Positions 6,941 through 15,616 of a DNA stretch of 39,569 nucleotides are shown in pieces (the stretch's first letter is position 1; each line of letters starts with the position of its first letter). The position numbers were made by a program, and so were the translations under genes. Origin of the DNA: JBKHXU01 sp046565865 (lineage in GTDB: Bacteria; Pseudomonadota; Gammaproteobacteria; Acidiferrobacterales; Sulfurifustaceae); the NCBI GenBank assembly GCA_046565865.1, contig JBKHXU010000200.1, forward strand, positions 1-39,569, in the 5' to 3' direction. Under the pieces are notes generated by a model, which worked only from the letters and a program-made list of their open reading frames with translations, did no database searches and was not told the origin of the DNA.

Positions 6941-8944
6941 ATGTCAGCTCCGGCAAATAAAGCGAAAGAAGCGAAGACGGGTCACACGTTCCGCAAATTC
7001 AAAGATGGCGATCACGAATGGGATCGCCTGCAGGAACGTATTTTCATCGCCGACGAATCGGACAAGTGCCCGACCTACGTGCACAAGACGCCGCCGTGCC
7101 AGGCAAGCTGCCCCTCCGGCGAAGATATCCGCGGCTGGCTGAACATCGTGCGCGGCATCGAGAAGCCGCCCAAGGGCACGACCATGCAGGAGTACGCGTT
7201 CCGCCGTTCCACCGACGCCAATCCGTTCCCGTCGGTGATGGGTCGCGTGTGTCCGGCGCCGTGCCAGACCGGTTGCAACCGTAATGCGGTGGAAGAATTC
7301 GTCGGCATCAACGCCGTTGAGCAGTACATCGGCGACACCGCGCTCAAGCAGAAACTCACATTCAAGGCGGCCGAGCAAAGCTCAGGCAAGAAGGTCGCGA
7401 TCATCGGCGGCGGCCCGGCCGGTCTCGCGGCGGCCTATCAGTTGCGCCGCAAGGGTCACGCCGTGACCGTGTTCGACAAGTACGAACACCTCGGCGGCAT
7501 GATGCGCTACGGCATCCCGGGCTATCGTATGCCGCGCGACGTGCTCGACGGCGAGATCGACCGCATCGTTCAGATGGGCGTCGAAGTTCGTACCAAGACC
7601 CGCGTCGGCGTCGACGTGAAGCTCGAAGACCTGGAGAAACAGTTTGACGCCATCCTGTTCGCCATCGGCGCCCAGTCTGGCCGCGCCCTGCCCGTCCCGG
7701 GCGCGGATGCCCCGAACTGCATTACCGGCGTCGCGTTCCTGGAGGCGTTCAACCAGGGCCGGCTGCGCTTCGTCTCCAACCGCGTGGTCGTCATCGGCGG
7801 CGGCGATACCTCGATCGACGTCGTGTCGGTCGCGCGCCGCTTGGGCTATGTCTCCACCATGGGCGAAGCCGAGCGTCCGGAGAACATCGTGCTCGGTTAC
7901 ACGGCGCATGACGCCGCGAAGACCGCGGCCAAGCAAGGCGCCGACGTGATGTTGATCTCGCGCCAGCCGATCGACAAGATGAACGCGGCCAAGCATGAAA
8001 TCGACGACGCCATCCGCGAGGGCGTGAAGATCCAGGGCGCGCTGCAACCGATCGAGGTCATCAAAGACGCGAACGGTCGCGCCAAGGCGCTCAAGGTCGT
8101 CGAGCTCGACTATTCGAAGGGTAAACCGGAACCGAAGCCCGGCACCGAGAAGCTGCTCGAGGCCGACCTTATCGTTTCCGCCATCGGCCAGGCCGGCGAC
8201 TTCCAGGGGCTGGAGGCGTTCAACAACGGTAAGGGCCTGATCAACGCCGACAAGCACTACCAGATTCCGAGCAAGCCGAAGTACTTCGCGGTCGGCGACA
8301 TCATCCGCCCGCACCTGCTGACCACGGTCATCGGTCAGGCGTCGGTGGTGGCAGACACTATTGATCAGTACTTCAAGAATCAGGAATTCGCCAAACGTCC
8401 GAAGGTTGACGTGCACCACTTCAACCTGCTCGACAAACTGCGCGAGGCGGGACTCAAGATACAGGAGTTCAAACCCTCTGAAGCGATGGGCCCGCGGCCA
8501 ATCGACCAGGGCCTGCGTGGCACGTCGGAAGACGGCAAGGCCGTCGGCGGTTTCGCAATCCACAATTACGAAGACCGTGCGGCGTCCGAGGTCGTACAGG
8601 CGAGCGAGCTGTTCCTCGGCCACTTCCCTTACGAGCCGCGCATTAAACGCACCGAAAAGGTGCCGAGCGCCGAGGAGGTACTCGGGCATTTCGAGGAACG
8701 CGTGCTCGGTCTGGAGGAACCGCAGGCGATCGCCGAGGCCAAGCGCTGCATGAGCTGCGGCCTGTGCTTCGAGTGCGACAACTGCGTCATTTTCTGCCCG
8801 CAGACGGCGGTCAAGCGCACGCCGAAGAGCGAGGCGACCATGGGCCGTTACGTGTACACCGACTACGACATGTGCATCGGCTGCCACATCTGCGCCGACG
8901 TGTGTCCGACGGCGTACATCAAGATGGGCATGGGCGATCACTAA
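6941..8944 (+). CDS. dsrL: DsrL, NAD(P)-dependent flavin iron-sulfur oxidoreductase
   Basis: DsrL is a GltD-like cytoplasmic enzyme essential for sulfur-globule oxidation in Allochromatium. It transfers electrons between DsrAB and NAD(P). The 667-residue product has an N-terminal cysteine-rich helical domain (C43, C53, C57, C104, C108, C112). An FAD Rossmann motif GGGPAG is at 156-161 and a second nucleotide motif GGGDTS begins at 286. A C-terminal ferredoxin part has cysteines 603, 606, 609, 612, 615 and 619, then C645-x2-C648-x2-C651-x3-C655. The ribosome site is AGGAG. Its presence supports the oxidative direction of this cluster. Confidence 0.95.
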   Translation: MSAPANKAKEAKTGHTFRKFKDGDHEWDRLQERIFIADESDKCPTYVHKTPPCQASCPSGEDIRGWLNIVRGIEKPPKGTTMQEYAFRRSTDANPFPSVMGRVCPAPCQTGCNRNAVEEFVGINAVEQYIGDTALKQKLTFKAAEQSSGKKVAIIGGGPAGLAAAYQLRRKGHAVTVFDKYEHLGGMMRYGIPGYRMPRDVLDGEIDRIVQMGVEVRTKTRVGVDVKLEDLEKQFDAILFAIGAQSGRALPVPGADAPNCITGVAFLEAFNQGRLRFVSNRVVVIGGGDTSIDVVSVARRLGYVSTMGEAERPENIVLGYTAHDAAKTAAKQGADVMLISRQPIDKMNAAKHEIDDAIREGVKIQGALQPIEVIKDANGRAKALKVVELDYSKGKPEPKPGTEKLLEADLIVSAIGQAGDFQGLEAFNNGKGLINADKHYQIPSKPKYFAVGDIIRPHLLTTVIGQASVVADTIDQYFKNQEFAKRPKVDVHHFNLLDKLREAGLKIQEFKPSEAMGPRPIDQGLRGTSEDGKAVGGFAIHNYEDRAASEVVQASELFLGHFPYEPRIKRTEKVPSAEEVLGHFEERVLGLEEPQAIAEAKRCMSCGLCFECDNCVIFCPQTAVKRTPKSEATMGRYVYTDYDMCIGCHICADVCPTAYIKMGMGDH

Positions 8945-8962
8945 CCGCGCGGGAATTCGAGC

Positions 8963-9418
8963 ATGGTGTTTTCGAAGTCAATGCGCGTGGCAGTGGCGCT
9001 GGTCGGTTTCGCCTGCGTCACCGCAGTGAGCGCGGGGGAATCCAAGGGCCGCGTGCCGGTGCCGAACGTCGTGATTCACAAAGGCGAGCAGTGCGTGGAG
9101 CCAACCGAGGACATGCGCCGCAATCATATGAAGTACATCCTGCATCAGCGCGACGACACGATGCACCTAGGCATCCGCACCTCGAAACACAGTTTGAAGA
9201 ATTGCGTGAACTGCCACGCCGATCCTCAGACTGGCAGCGTGCTCGGCAAGAACGGCTTCTGCGAGTCGTGCCACACCTATGCCGCGGTGAAGATGGATTG
9301 CTTCGGCTGCCATACGCATAAGGCCGAGAAGAACGTCGGGCTGGCTCTTGATCCGATCCAGCCGCTGCTGCACCAATTGGTGAATGGCGCCGCTTTCCCC
9401 GGCGAGGTGCGTCGATGA
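8963..9418 (+). CDS. dsrJ: Periplasmic triheme cytochrome c DsrJ
   Basis: DsrJ is the periplasmic c-type cytochrome of DsrMKJOP. The 151-residue product has an N-terminal signal segment (about residues 1-24, ending VSA). Three heme-binding CxxCH motifs follow: CVNCH at 81-85, CESCH at 100-104 and CFGCH at 113-117. C44, in GEQCVEP, corresponds to the unusual cysteine ligand of one heme in characterised DsrJ. The ATG is 18 bases after dsrL, and the stop overlaps the dsrO start in an ATGA, so the two are translationally coupled. Confidence 0.95.
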   Translation: MVFSKSMRVAVALVGFACVTAVSAGESKGRVPVPNVVIHKGEQCVEPTEDMRRNHMKYILHQRDDTMHLGIRTSKHSLKNCVNCHADPQTGSVLGKNGFCESCHTYAAVKMDCFGCHTHKAEKNVGLALDPIQPLLHQLVNGAAFPGEVRR

Positions 9419-10143
9419 GCCTGACGCGCCGTGAATTTCTGGCGGTCGGCGGCGCGGCCGCGGCGGCGGCGACGTTGTCGCCCAGCCTTCGACTCATCGA
9501 GCTGGCGCAAGCACGCTCGCCGGAACAGCAGGCCACCGCGCTCCAGCGCTGGGGCATGCTGATCGATGTGTCGAAGTGCGGCGACGGTTGCAACGCCTGC
9601 GTCACGGCCTGTCACGAGGAAAACGGCGTCACTCAACACGGCCGTCCCGCAACCGACGCACAATGGATTCGCAAAGTCACGATCAAAGACAAGCAGACCG
9701 GCTACGTGCAAAGCCTGCCGATGTTGTGCCAGCACTGCGAGAAGCCGCCCTGCGTCGATGTCTGCCCTACCGGAGCCTCGTTCAAACGCGCCGACGGCAT
9801 CGTGCTGGTCGACAAACACATCTGCATCGGCTGCCGCTACTGCATGATGGCGTGCCCGTATAAGGCGCGCTCGTTCATCCACGAAGACGTCACCGATCAG
9901 AAGACCTACGCCCCGCGCGGCAAGGGCACGGTCGAGTCGTGCACGTTCTGCGTCCACCGCGTCGATACCGACCGCACTCCCGCGTGTGTCGAGGCGTGCA
10001 ACAAGGACGGCGGCAAGGCGATGGTCTTCGGCGACCTGAACGATCCGAAGAGCGAGCTGCGTAAGGCGCTTGCGAGCGGCCCGTCGACGCAGCTGCGGCC
10101 GTCGCTGGAGCTCAATACCGGCGTGCGCTACCGCGGAATTTAA
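9415..10143 (+). CDS. dsrO: Periplasmic ferredoxin subunit DsrO (Tat-exported)
   Basis: DsrO is the periplasmic iron-sulfur subunit linking DsrJ and DsrP. The 242-residue product starts with a twin-arginine signal (SLTRREFLAVGG, then an Ala-rich core ending near LAQA). Four cysteine groups for [4Fe-4S] clusters follow: CGDGCNACVTAC, CQHCEKPPCVDVCP, CIGCRYCMMACP and CTFCVHR with CVEAC. This is the HybA/NrfC-like ferredoxin layout. It overlaps dsrJ by 4 bases and is 12 bases before dsrP. Confidence 0.95.
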   Translation: MSLTRREFLAVGGAAAAAATLSPSLRLIELAQARSPEQQATALQRWGMLIDVSKCGDGCNACVTACHEENGVTQHGRPATDAQWIRKVTIKDKQTGYVQSLPMLCQHCEKPPCVDVCPTGASFKRADGIVLVDKHICIGCRYCMMACPYKARSFIHEDVTDQKTYAPRGKGTVESCTFCVHRVDTDRTPACVEACNKDGGKAMVFGDLNDPKSELRKALASGPSTQLRPSLELNTGVRYRGI

Positions 10144-10155
10144 CCTAGAGACACC

Positions 10156-11397
10156 ATGGCAAACGTCATCTATCGCCAACTCGAAGGCCGTAGCCCCCGC
10201 TACTACGGCCTGCTCGCCCTACTCGGCGCCATCGTCGCCGTCGGCATCGGTGCCGCCTGGTACATGGAGCACCACGGCCACGTCGTGACCGGCATGAACA
10301 ACCAGATCGTCTGGGGAACGCCGCACGTGTTTGCGGTGTTCCTCATCGTCGCCGCCTCGGGTGCGCTCAACGTCGCCTCGATCGCCTCGGTGTTCGGACG
10401 CGCGGTGTACAAACCGCTGTCGCGCTTATCGGGGTTGCTCGCGATCGCCCTGCTCGCGGGTGGCCTCGCGATTTTGGTACTCGATCTCGGCCGGCCCGAC
10501 CGGCTGATCGTGGCCATGACGTACTACAACTTCAAATCGATCTTTGCCTGGAACATCTTTCTCTACACCGGATTTTTTGCTGTCGTGATCGTGTACTTGT
10601 GGATGATGTTCGAGCGGCGCATGAACATATACGCCAAGCCGGCCGGCCTGTTCGCTTTCGTCTGGCGCCTCATTCTCACCACCGGTACCGGCTCGATCTT
10701 CGGGTTCCTGGTCGCGCGCGACGCGTACAACACCGCACTGCTGGCGCCTATGTTCATCATCATGTCGTTCGCCTTCGGGCTCGCGATCTTTCTGCTGGTG
10801 CTGATGGCGGCGTACGCCTGGTCCGGGCGCCCGCTTGGCGATGCCCTATTCAAGCGGCTGAAGAACCTGCTCGGCGTCTTCGTCGCGGCGGTGCTGTACT
10901 TCCTGCTGGTATATCACCTGACCAACCTCTATATCACCGAACGCCACGGTATCGAACGCTTCTTGCTGCTCGACGGCGGTATCTACACCGCGCTGTTCTG
11001 GATCGGCCAGGTCGTTATCGGCGGCCTCGTCCCGCTGCTGCTCGTGTATCACCCGCGCTTCAGCGGCTCGCGCGCGCTCAGCGCATTGGCCGCGGTGCTG
11101 GTCATCGTCGGCGGTCTGGCGCAGATGTACGTCATCATCATCGGCGGCCAGGCGTATCCGTTGTCGATCTTCCCGGGCAAAGAAGTGCTCGAAAGCAGCT
11201 TCTACGACGGCGTCGTCGCCGGCTACACACCGTCGCTGCCGGAGGCCCTGCTCGGCATTGGCGGCATCGGCATTGCGCTGCTGCTGACGACGCTGGCGGT
11301 GAAGGTTCTGCCGTTCCTCCCCGATAGCCTGGCGGATGCCGATGTCGATCCACACCAAAGCCGCGCCGCGGCCGGCGCGCCCGCAACCGCCGCGTAG
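10156..11397 (+). CDS. dsrP: NrfD-family integral membrane subunit DsrP
   Basis: DsrP is the NrfD-like quinone-interacting membrane subunit of DsrMKJOP. The 413-residue product is strongly hydrophobic, with about ten membrane segments. It carries the early motif NNQIVWGTPHVFAVFLI and LDLGRPDRLIVAM, typical of NrfD/PsrC proteins. The C-terminal tail after about residue 390 is hydrophilic and Ala-rich. It follows dsrO by 12 bases. The next gene, dsrN, starts only after a stem-loop at 11410-11445, so DsrP is the last member of the membrane-complex module. Confidence 0.94.
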   Translation: MANVIYRQLEGRSPRYYGLLALLGAIVAVGIGAAWYMEHHGHVVTGMNNQIVWGTPHVFAVFLIVAASGALNVASIASVFGRAVYKPLSRLSGLLAIALLAGGLAILVLDLGRPDRLIVAMTYYNFKSIFAWNIFLYTGFFAVVIVYLWMMFERRMNIYAKPAGLFAFVWRLILTTGTGSIFGFLVARDAYNTALLAPMFIIMSFAFGLAIFLLVLMAAYAWSGRPLGDALFKRLKNLLGVFVAAVLYFLLVYHLTNLYITERHGIERFLLLDGGIYTALFWIGQVVIGGLVPLLLVYHPRFSGSRALSALAAVLVIVGGLAQMYVIIIGGQAYPLSIFPGKEVLESSFYDGVVAGYTPSLPEALLGIGGIGIALLLTTLAVKVLPFLPDSLADADVDPHQSRAAAGAPATAA

Positions 11398-11409
11398 TAC
11401 TCCGGCGGC

Positions 11410-11445
11410 GGCATCGGCATCCGCCGCACGGCGGACGCCGATGCC
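11410..11445 (+). promoter_or_regulatory. Long hairpin between dsrP and dsrN
   Basis: Arms ggcatcggc (11410-11418) and gccgatgcc (11437-11445) pair exactly. Inside them tccgcc pairs with ggcgga around the loop gcac, with one a/c mismatch between the two blocks. That makes 15 pairs in 36 bases. No T tract follows. It could attenuate or set apart expression of dsrN and dsrR from the structural genes; this is inferred. Confidence 0.65.
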
Positions 11446-11463
11446 AGGGTTGTGCCTCGACCC

Positions 11464-12867
11464 ATGAAACGCATCCTCATCTCCGCCGCCCACAAGTCCT
11501 CGGGCAAGACCACTATCACTATCGGTCTTTGCGCCGCGCTGCGCGCGCGTGGCCTTGCCGTGCAGCCGTTCAAAAAAGGACCGGATTACATCGACCCCAT
11601 GTGGCTTTCTGCCGCGAGCGGGCGCGACTGCGACAACCTCGATTTTTACCTCATGGGTCACGATGAGATCACCGCCACGTTCGCGCGCCGCATGCACGGC
11701 GCCGATATCGGCATTATCGAGGGCAACAAGGGGTTGTACGACGGCCTCGACCTCGACGGCAGCAACAGCAATGCCGCGCTCGCGCGTCTGCTCGATAGCC
11801 CCGTTGTATTGGTCATCGACGCGCGCGGCATGACGCGCGGCATCGCGCCACTCATCCTCGGCTACCAGGCGTTCGAGCCGGGCGTGCGCATCGCCGGCGT
11901 GATCCTGAACCAGCTCGGCGGCTCGCGCCACGAGTCGAAATTGCGCGCCGTGATCGAACACTACACCGACGTGCCGGTCATGGGTGCGGTGCACCACGAT
12001 GACCGCCTTGGCATCGTCGAGCGCCATCTCGGGCTCATGCCGAGCAACGAGGTCAACGAAGCGCAGACCCGTATCGCCGCCATCGCCGAAGTCGTTGCGC
12101 GGTCGATCGATCTCGATCGGCTGTTACAGATTGCGGCCGCTGCGCCGGCACTCGTGCAGCCTCCCGTGCGTTCGACGATCGCGTCGCCGCCATCCCGTCC
12201 GGATCGAATTCGACTGGCAATTGCGCGCGACGCCGCGTTCGGCTTTTACTACCCGGGCGATCTCGAAGCGCTGCGCGCCGCGGGCGCGGAGCTGGTGCCA
12301 TTCGACACGCTGCGCGACGCCCGGCTACCAACCGCCGACGCCCTCTTCATCGGCGGCGGTTTTCCCGAAACCCAGATGGAGCGCCTTGCAGCGAACCGCG
12401 CGTTGCGCCGTGACATTCACGATGCGATCGAACGTGGTATGCCGGCGTACGCCGAGTGCGGCGGGCTCATGTACCTTTCGCGCAGCTTGCGTTGGGGCGA
12501 GCGCCGTTGCGAGATGGTCGGCGTCATCCCCGCGGATACGGTAATGCACGATCGACCCATGGGACGCGGTTATGTGCGTTTGCGCGAGACCGGCCGTGGA
12601 CCGTGGCCGTCGTCGACCGGTGTCGAGGTGCGTGCACATGAGTTTCACTACTCGTCGCTCGAGAACATCGACCCCAATTTGGAGTATGCGTACGAAGTAT
12701 TGCGCGGCAGTGGCGTGGACGGCCGGCACGACGGCATCGTCTACAACAATCTACTGGCGTGCTACGCTCATATGCGACATCTGGCGTCCAATCCCTGGGC
12801 CGAACGTTTTGTCCGGTTCATCAATCAATGCCGTCTCCACAATAGCCGCGCCACGCGGCGCCTTTGA
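11464..12867 (+). CDS. dsrN: DsrN, CobB/CbiA-like siroheme amidase
   Basis: DsrN resembles cobyrinic acid a,c-diamide synthase and is believed to amidate siroheme for DsrAB with glutamine and ATP. From the ATG at 11464 the product is 467 residues. It has an N-terminal P-loop-type motif (AAHKSSGKTT, residues 8-17). A C-terminal glutamine amidotransferase domain has C332 in YAECGGLMYL, the motif HEFHYS near 392-397 and a late histidine in YAHMRH. A GTG at 11452 is an alternative start adding MPRP; neither has a good ribosome site. A biosynthetic cobalamin role is the alternative, but no other cobalamin genes are nearby. Confidence 0.88.
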   Translation: MKRILISAAHKSSGKTTITIGLCAALRARGLAVQPFKKGPDYIDPMWLSAASGRDCDNLDFYLMGHDEITATFARRMHGADIGIIEGNKGLYDGLDLDGSNSNAALARLLDSPVVLVIDARGMTRGIAPLILGYQAFEPGVRIAGVILNQLGGSRHESKLRAVIEHYTDVPVMGAVHHDDRLGIVERHLGLMPSNEVNEAQTRIAAIAEVVARSIDLDRLLQIAAAAPALVQPPVRSTIASPPSRPDRIRLAIARDAAFGFYYPGDLEALRAAGAELVPFDTLRDARLPTADALFIGGGFPETQMERLAANRALRRDIHDAIERGMPAYAECGGLMYLSRSLRWGERRCEMVGVIPADTVMHDRPMGRGYVRLRETGRGPWPSSTGVEVRAHEFHYSSLENIDPNLEYAYEVLRGSGVDGRHDGIVYNNLLACYAHMRHLASNPWAERFVRFINQCRLHNSRATRRL

Positions 12868-12876
12868 GGAAACACC

Positions 12877-13194
12877 ATGATCACCATCACGCCCCGTGCC
12901 GCCGAGCAAATCCGAAAATCCGTCGAGCAGACCCAGTCACAGGGATTGAATCTACGCATCGCCGTGCGGCGCGAGGACGACGGCAGCTTCGACTACGGCC
13001 TCGGCTTCGACGAGCGCAAGGACGGCGATACGCATTTTGTTTCGCAAGACATCGGTATTGTGGTGTCCGAGGGGAACAAGGATTTCTTGCTCGGGGCCGT
13101 TCTCGATTTCGTCGAAATAAACCCGGGCGATAACCGCTTCATTGTAATCAACCCGAACGACCCGGCGCACAAACCACCCGCGCGGGAGTCCTAA
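12877..13194 (+). CDS. dsrR: DsrR, cysteine-less A-type iron-sulfur carrier-like protein
   Basis: DsrR is an IscA/HesB-fold protein that in Allochromatium supports dsr expression after transcription. The 105-residue product begins MITITPRAAEQIRKSV, the classic A-type start, and keeps the GLGFDE segment. It has no cysteine, so it cannot bind a cluster the way IscA does; loss of the cysteines is a known DsrR trait. A GAGGAAA ribosome site overlaps the end of dsrN, 9 bases upstream. It is the last recognisable dsr gene here; no dsrS follows. Confidence 0.9.
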   Translation: MITITPRAAEQIRKSVEQTQSQGLNLRIAVRREDDGSFDYGLGFDERKDGDTHFVSQDIGIVVSEGNKDFLLGAVLDFVEINPGDNRFIVINPNDPAHKPPARES

Positions 13195-13280
13195 TAGTGC
13201 GCTAACGAAGACGTTCGCCTTCCTGCCCCCTCCTCGGCTTCGCGGGAGACAAGCGACGCCGTCGCCGGCACATCCCAATC

Positions 13281-13289
13281 TGTTATTAT
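13281..13289 (+). promoter_or_regulatory. Candidate extended -10 promoter before the sensor kinase gene
   Basis: The sequence TGTTATTAT matches the extended -10 form TG-n-TATAAT with one mismatch. It sits 41 bases before the kinase ATG in a GC-rich 135-base gap. No good -35 lies 17 bases upstream, which extended -10 promoters can tolerate. If used, the two-component pair can be made independently of the dsr operon. Confidence 0.35.
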
Positions 13290-13329
13290 TTCGCCGCATT
13301 CACCAGCCGCGGCGCACTTCTTACGAACG

Positions 13330-14928
13330 ATGCAGCACGTCCCCGACTTTCGGCACGATCTCTCCTCGCTCGCGCGCCGGCCGCTGCTGCGGCGGCTTTT
13401 TTGCGGCAAGTTGTCGCGGCTGTTGCTGCTAATGTTCTTGCTGCTGCTCGCCAGCGCGGCCGCGCTCGGGCTTTCCATCGGCGGCAGCGCCATCGCCGAC
13501 TGGATCGCTCTCGGCCTCGCGCTGGCGGCGATCGCGCTGCTGGCGCTGCTGTTCTACCGCATGCGCCGACGCTTCCGCTTTCTCAAGAACCTGCGCGAGT
13601 GGGCTGAGCGCATGCGCGGCGGCAATCTGTCGGCCAAGATTCCGTACACGCGCGAACTCGATCTCGACGACGTCATAGAGGACGTCAACAGTCTGGGCGG
13701 TATGCTGGAGAAACTTGCACACGAGATGGACGCGCACGCGCACAACCAAACCGTGCGCCTGGCGCGCAAGACGCAGTCGCTCGATATTCTGTACGAGATC
13801 GCATCGAGCCTGACACGCCCGGGCACACTCGACCGCCAACTCGAAGGCTTTCTCGATACCTTCATCGAATTGGTGGACGCGCGCGCCGCCACCGTGCATC
13901 TTGCGGACGAGGGCGGACGCGTTCAGCGCATCGCCAGCCGCGGTCTTGCCGGCGCAGATGCCGACAACGGCGAGAAGCTGGCCGAGCGGTGCCCCTACTG
14001 CGGCTGGTCACTGACCCGCGGCACCGTGCACGTACTGACCCGCTCGCTCGACTGCGCCCGCCGTCCCGAGGCGCGGAAGTCTCCCAACCCGCAGGAGATC
14101 GCCGTCGTCCCGGTACAATACCAAAGCCGCACGCTCGGCATCTATACGCTGTATCTCACCGGCAGTGTTGTCGGCCTCGGCGAAGACACGCTCGATCTGC
14201 TCACGGGAATCGGCCGCCATCTCGGCCTCGCGGTCGAGAAGGCGCGCTTGGACAACGACGCCAGGCGCCTCGCGATCATGGAGGAGCGCAATATGCTCGC
14301 CAACGAGCTACACGACTCACTGGCACAGGCGCTGGTCGGTATGCGACTCCAAATCAAGATGCTGGGCGAGACCTTGCACAAGAAAGATCTGCGCACCGCC
14401 CAGGAGGAAGCCCGGCGCCTGCGCGCCGCTGTGGAAGAAGCCCATGCGAGCCTGCGCGAGCTACTCGCCAATTTCCGCCTCAAGATCGACGATGGCGGGT
14501 TGGTACCGGCGATTGCGCGCGTGGTCGAGCGCTTCAATCGGGAAACGAACGTCGCCGTATTCTTCCAGAACGAATGCGGCGAGCTGACGCTGGCGCCGGC
14601 GCAGGAGATCCATATTTTTCGCATCGTCCAGGAGGCGCTGGCCAACATCCGCAAGCACAGCGATGCGCGCAACGCGCGCGTGTTGTTGAGCCAGAACAGC
14701 GACGGCCGCTATACGCTACTGATCGAAGACGACGGTCGTGGATTGGCGCCGCCCGAGCCGGGCCTGCCCGGCGAGCACTTGGGCCTGTCGATCATGCGCG
14801 AGCGCGCACAGCGTTTGCCGGGCGAGCTGTCGATCGAAAGCGAACCGGGTGAGGGGCTACGCATTTCGCTCACATTCGATGCCGTCGCCAGCGCACCAAC
14901 GGCCGCGGTACCGGGGCAGCGAGCCTGA
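13330..14928 (+). CDS. NarX/NreB-type sensor histidine kinase
   Basis: This 532-residue membrane sensor kinase has two adjacent membrane segments (about 30-50 and 57-77) with almost no periplasmic loop. A HAMP-like linker (about 80-135), a GAF-like domain (about 150-305) and a HisKA_3 dimerisation domain follow. The phosphoacceptor is H328 in NELHDSLAQ, and an HATPase domain follows with EDDGRGLAPP near 470. With no periplasmic domain the signal is probably cytoplasmic or membrane-borne. The GAF part has a C221-x2-C224 pair and C242, possible metal or redox ligands. It overlaps the response regulator by one base (TGATG). The target is unknown; its place after dsrR and before cysG suggests sulfur metabolism. 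Confidence 0.88.
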   Translation: MQHVPDFRHDLSSLARRPLLRRLFCGKLSRLLLLMFLLLLASAAALGLSIGGSAIADWIALGLALAAIALLALLFYRMRRRFRFLKNLREWAERMRGGNLSAKIPYTRELDLDDVIEDVNSLGGMLEKLAHEMDAHAHNQTVRLARKTQSLDILYEIASSLTRPGTLDRQLEGFLDTFIELVDARAATVHLADEGGRVQRIASRGLAGADADNGEKLAERCPYCGWSLTRGTVHVLTRSLDCARRPEARKSPNPQEIAVVPVQYQSRTLGIYTLYLTGSVVGLGEDTLDLLTGIGRHLGLAVEKARLDNDARRLAIMEERNMLANELHDSLAQALVGMRLQIKMLGETLHKKDLRTAQEEARRLRAAVEEAHASLRELLANFRLKIDDGGLVPAIARVVERFNRETNVAVFFQNECGELTLAPAQEIHIFRIVQEALANIRKHSDARNARVLLSQNSDGRYTLLIEDDGRGLAPPEPGLPGEHLGLSIMRERAQRLPGELSIESEPGEGLRISLTFDAVASAPTAAVPGQRA

Positions 14929-15608
14929 TGCGCGTTCTCCTGATCGACGATCACGCGCTGGTGCGCAAAGGCCTAGCCGAGCTGCTCGGCAGTCGCGGCG
15001 TCGAGGTCACCGCCTCGGCCGGCACCGGCGCCGACGGCGTAAAGCAGGCGCTGGCCCTCGCGCCCGATATCATTCTGCTCGATGTCAAAATGCCCGGCAT
15101 GAGCGGCATCGATACGCTGAATGCGTTGCGCGCGAGCGGGGTCAAGGCCCCGGTGTTGATGTTGACGATGAGCCGCGAGGACGCGGATCTGGAAGCGGCG
15201 CTGCGCGGCGGCGCGCAGGGTTATCTATTGAAAGACATGGACCCGGAAGACCTTGTACCCGCGCTTGAGGCGGCACTCCGCGGTGACAACGTGGTCGCCA
15301 AGGAAATGGTCGGTGCGCTGGCACGACTAGTCAAAGGCGCGCCCGGTGATCCGCCGCCCACGCCCGCGCCGGCATCGAGCCTGTTCGCCGATCTCACGCC
15401 ACGCGAGCAGGAAATCCTGTCGCACGTCGCGGGCGGTCAAAGCAACAAATCCATCGCCCGCGCGCTCAATATCACCGACGGCACGGTGAAGCTGCACGTC
15501 AAATCGATATTGCGCAAACTCGGCGTCCACTCGCGCGTCGAAGCAGCGGTATTGGCGGTCGAGCACGGACTGGGTCGGACCAACAAGGATAGCGGGGATG
15601 CGAACTAA
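14928..15608 (+). CDS. NarL/FixJ-family response regulator
   Basis: This 226-residue DNA-binding regulator is the partner of the overlapping kinase gene. The receiver domain (about 1-120) has the acidic pair D7-D8, phosphoacceptor D52 in LLDVKMPGMSG and the conserved lysine in LLKDMDPED. A Pro/Ala-rich linker (about 140-152) leads to a LuxR-type helix-turn-helix containing LTPREQEIL and SNKSIARALNI. The start codon overlaps the kinase stop. Targets cannot be read from the sequence; the flanking dsr operon and cysG are the obvious candidates. Confidence 0.92.
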   Translation: MRVLLIDDHALVRKGLAELLGSRGVEVTASAGTGADGVKQALALAPDIILLDVKMPGMSGIDTLNALRASGVKAPVLMLTMSREDADLEAALRGGAQGYLLKDMDPEDLVPALEAALRGDNVVAKEMVGALARLVKGAPGDPPPTPAPASSLFADLTPREQEILSHVAGGQSNKSIARALNITDGTVKLHVKSILRKLGVHSRVEAAVLAVEHGLGRTNKDSGDAN

Positions 15609-15616
15609 CGCGCGCT

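Noticed and set aside
7382..8941. 519-codon minus-strand open frame opposite dsrL
   Set aside because: It mirrors the dsrL coding frame, with antisense-type composition (long runs of Val, Ala, Asp and Arg); dsrL itself is fully supported by motifs.
10846..12027. 393-codon minus-strand open frame opposite dsrP and dsrN
   Set aside because: It spans two well-supported plus-strand genes and the hairpin between them; it is a GC-rich shadow.
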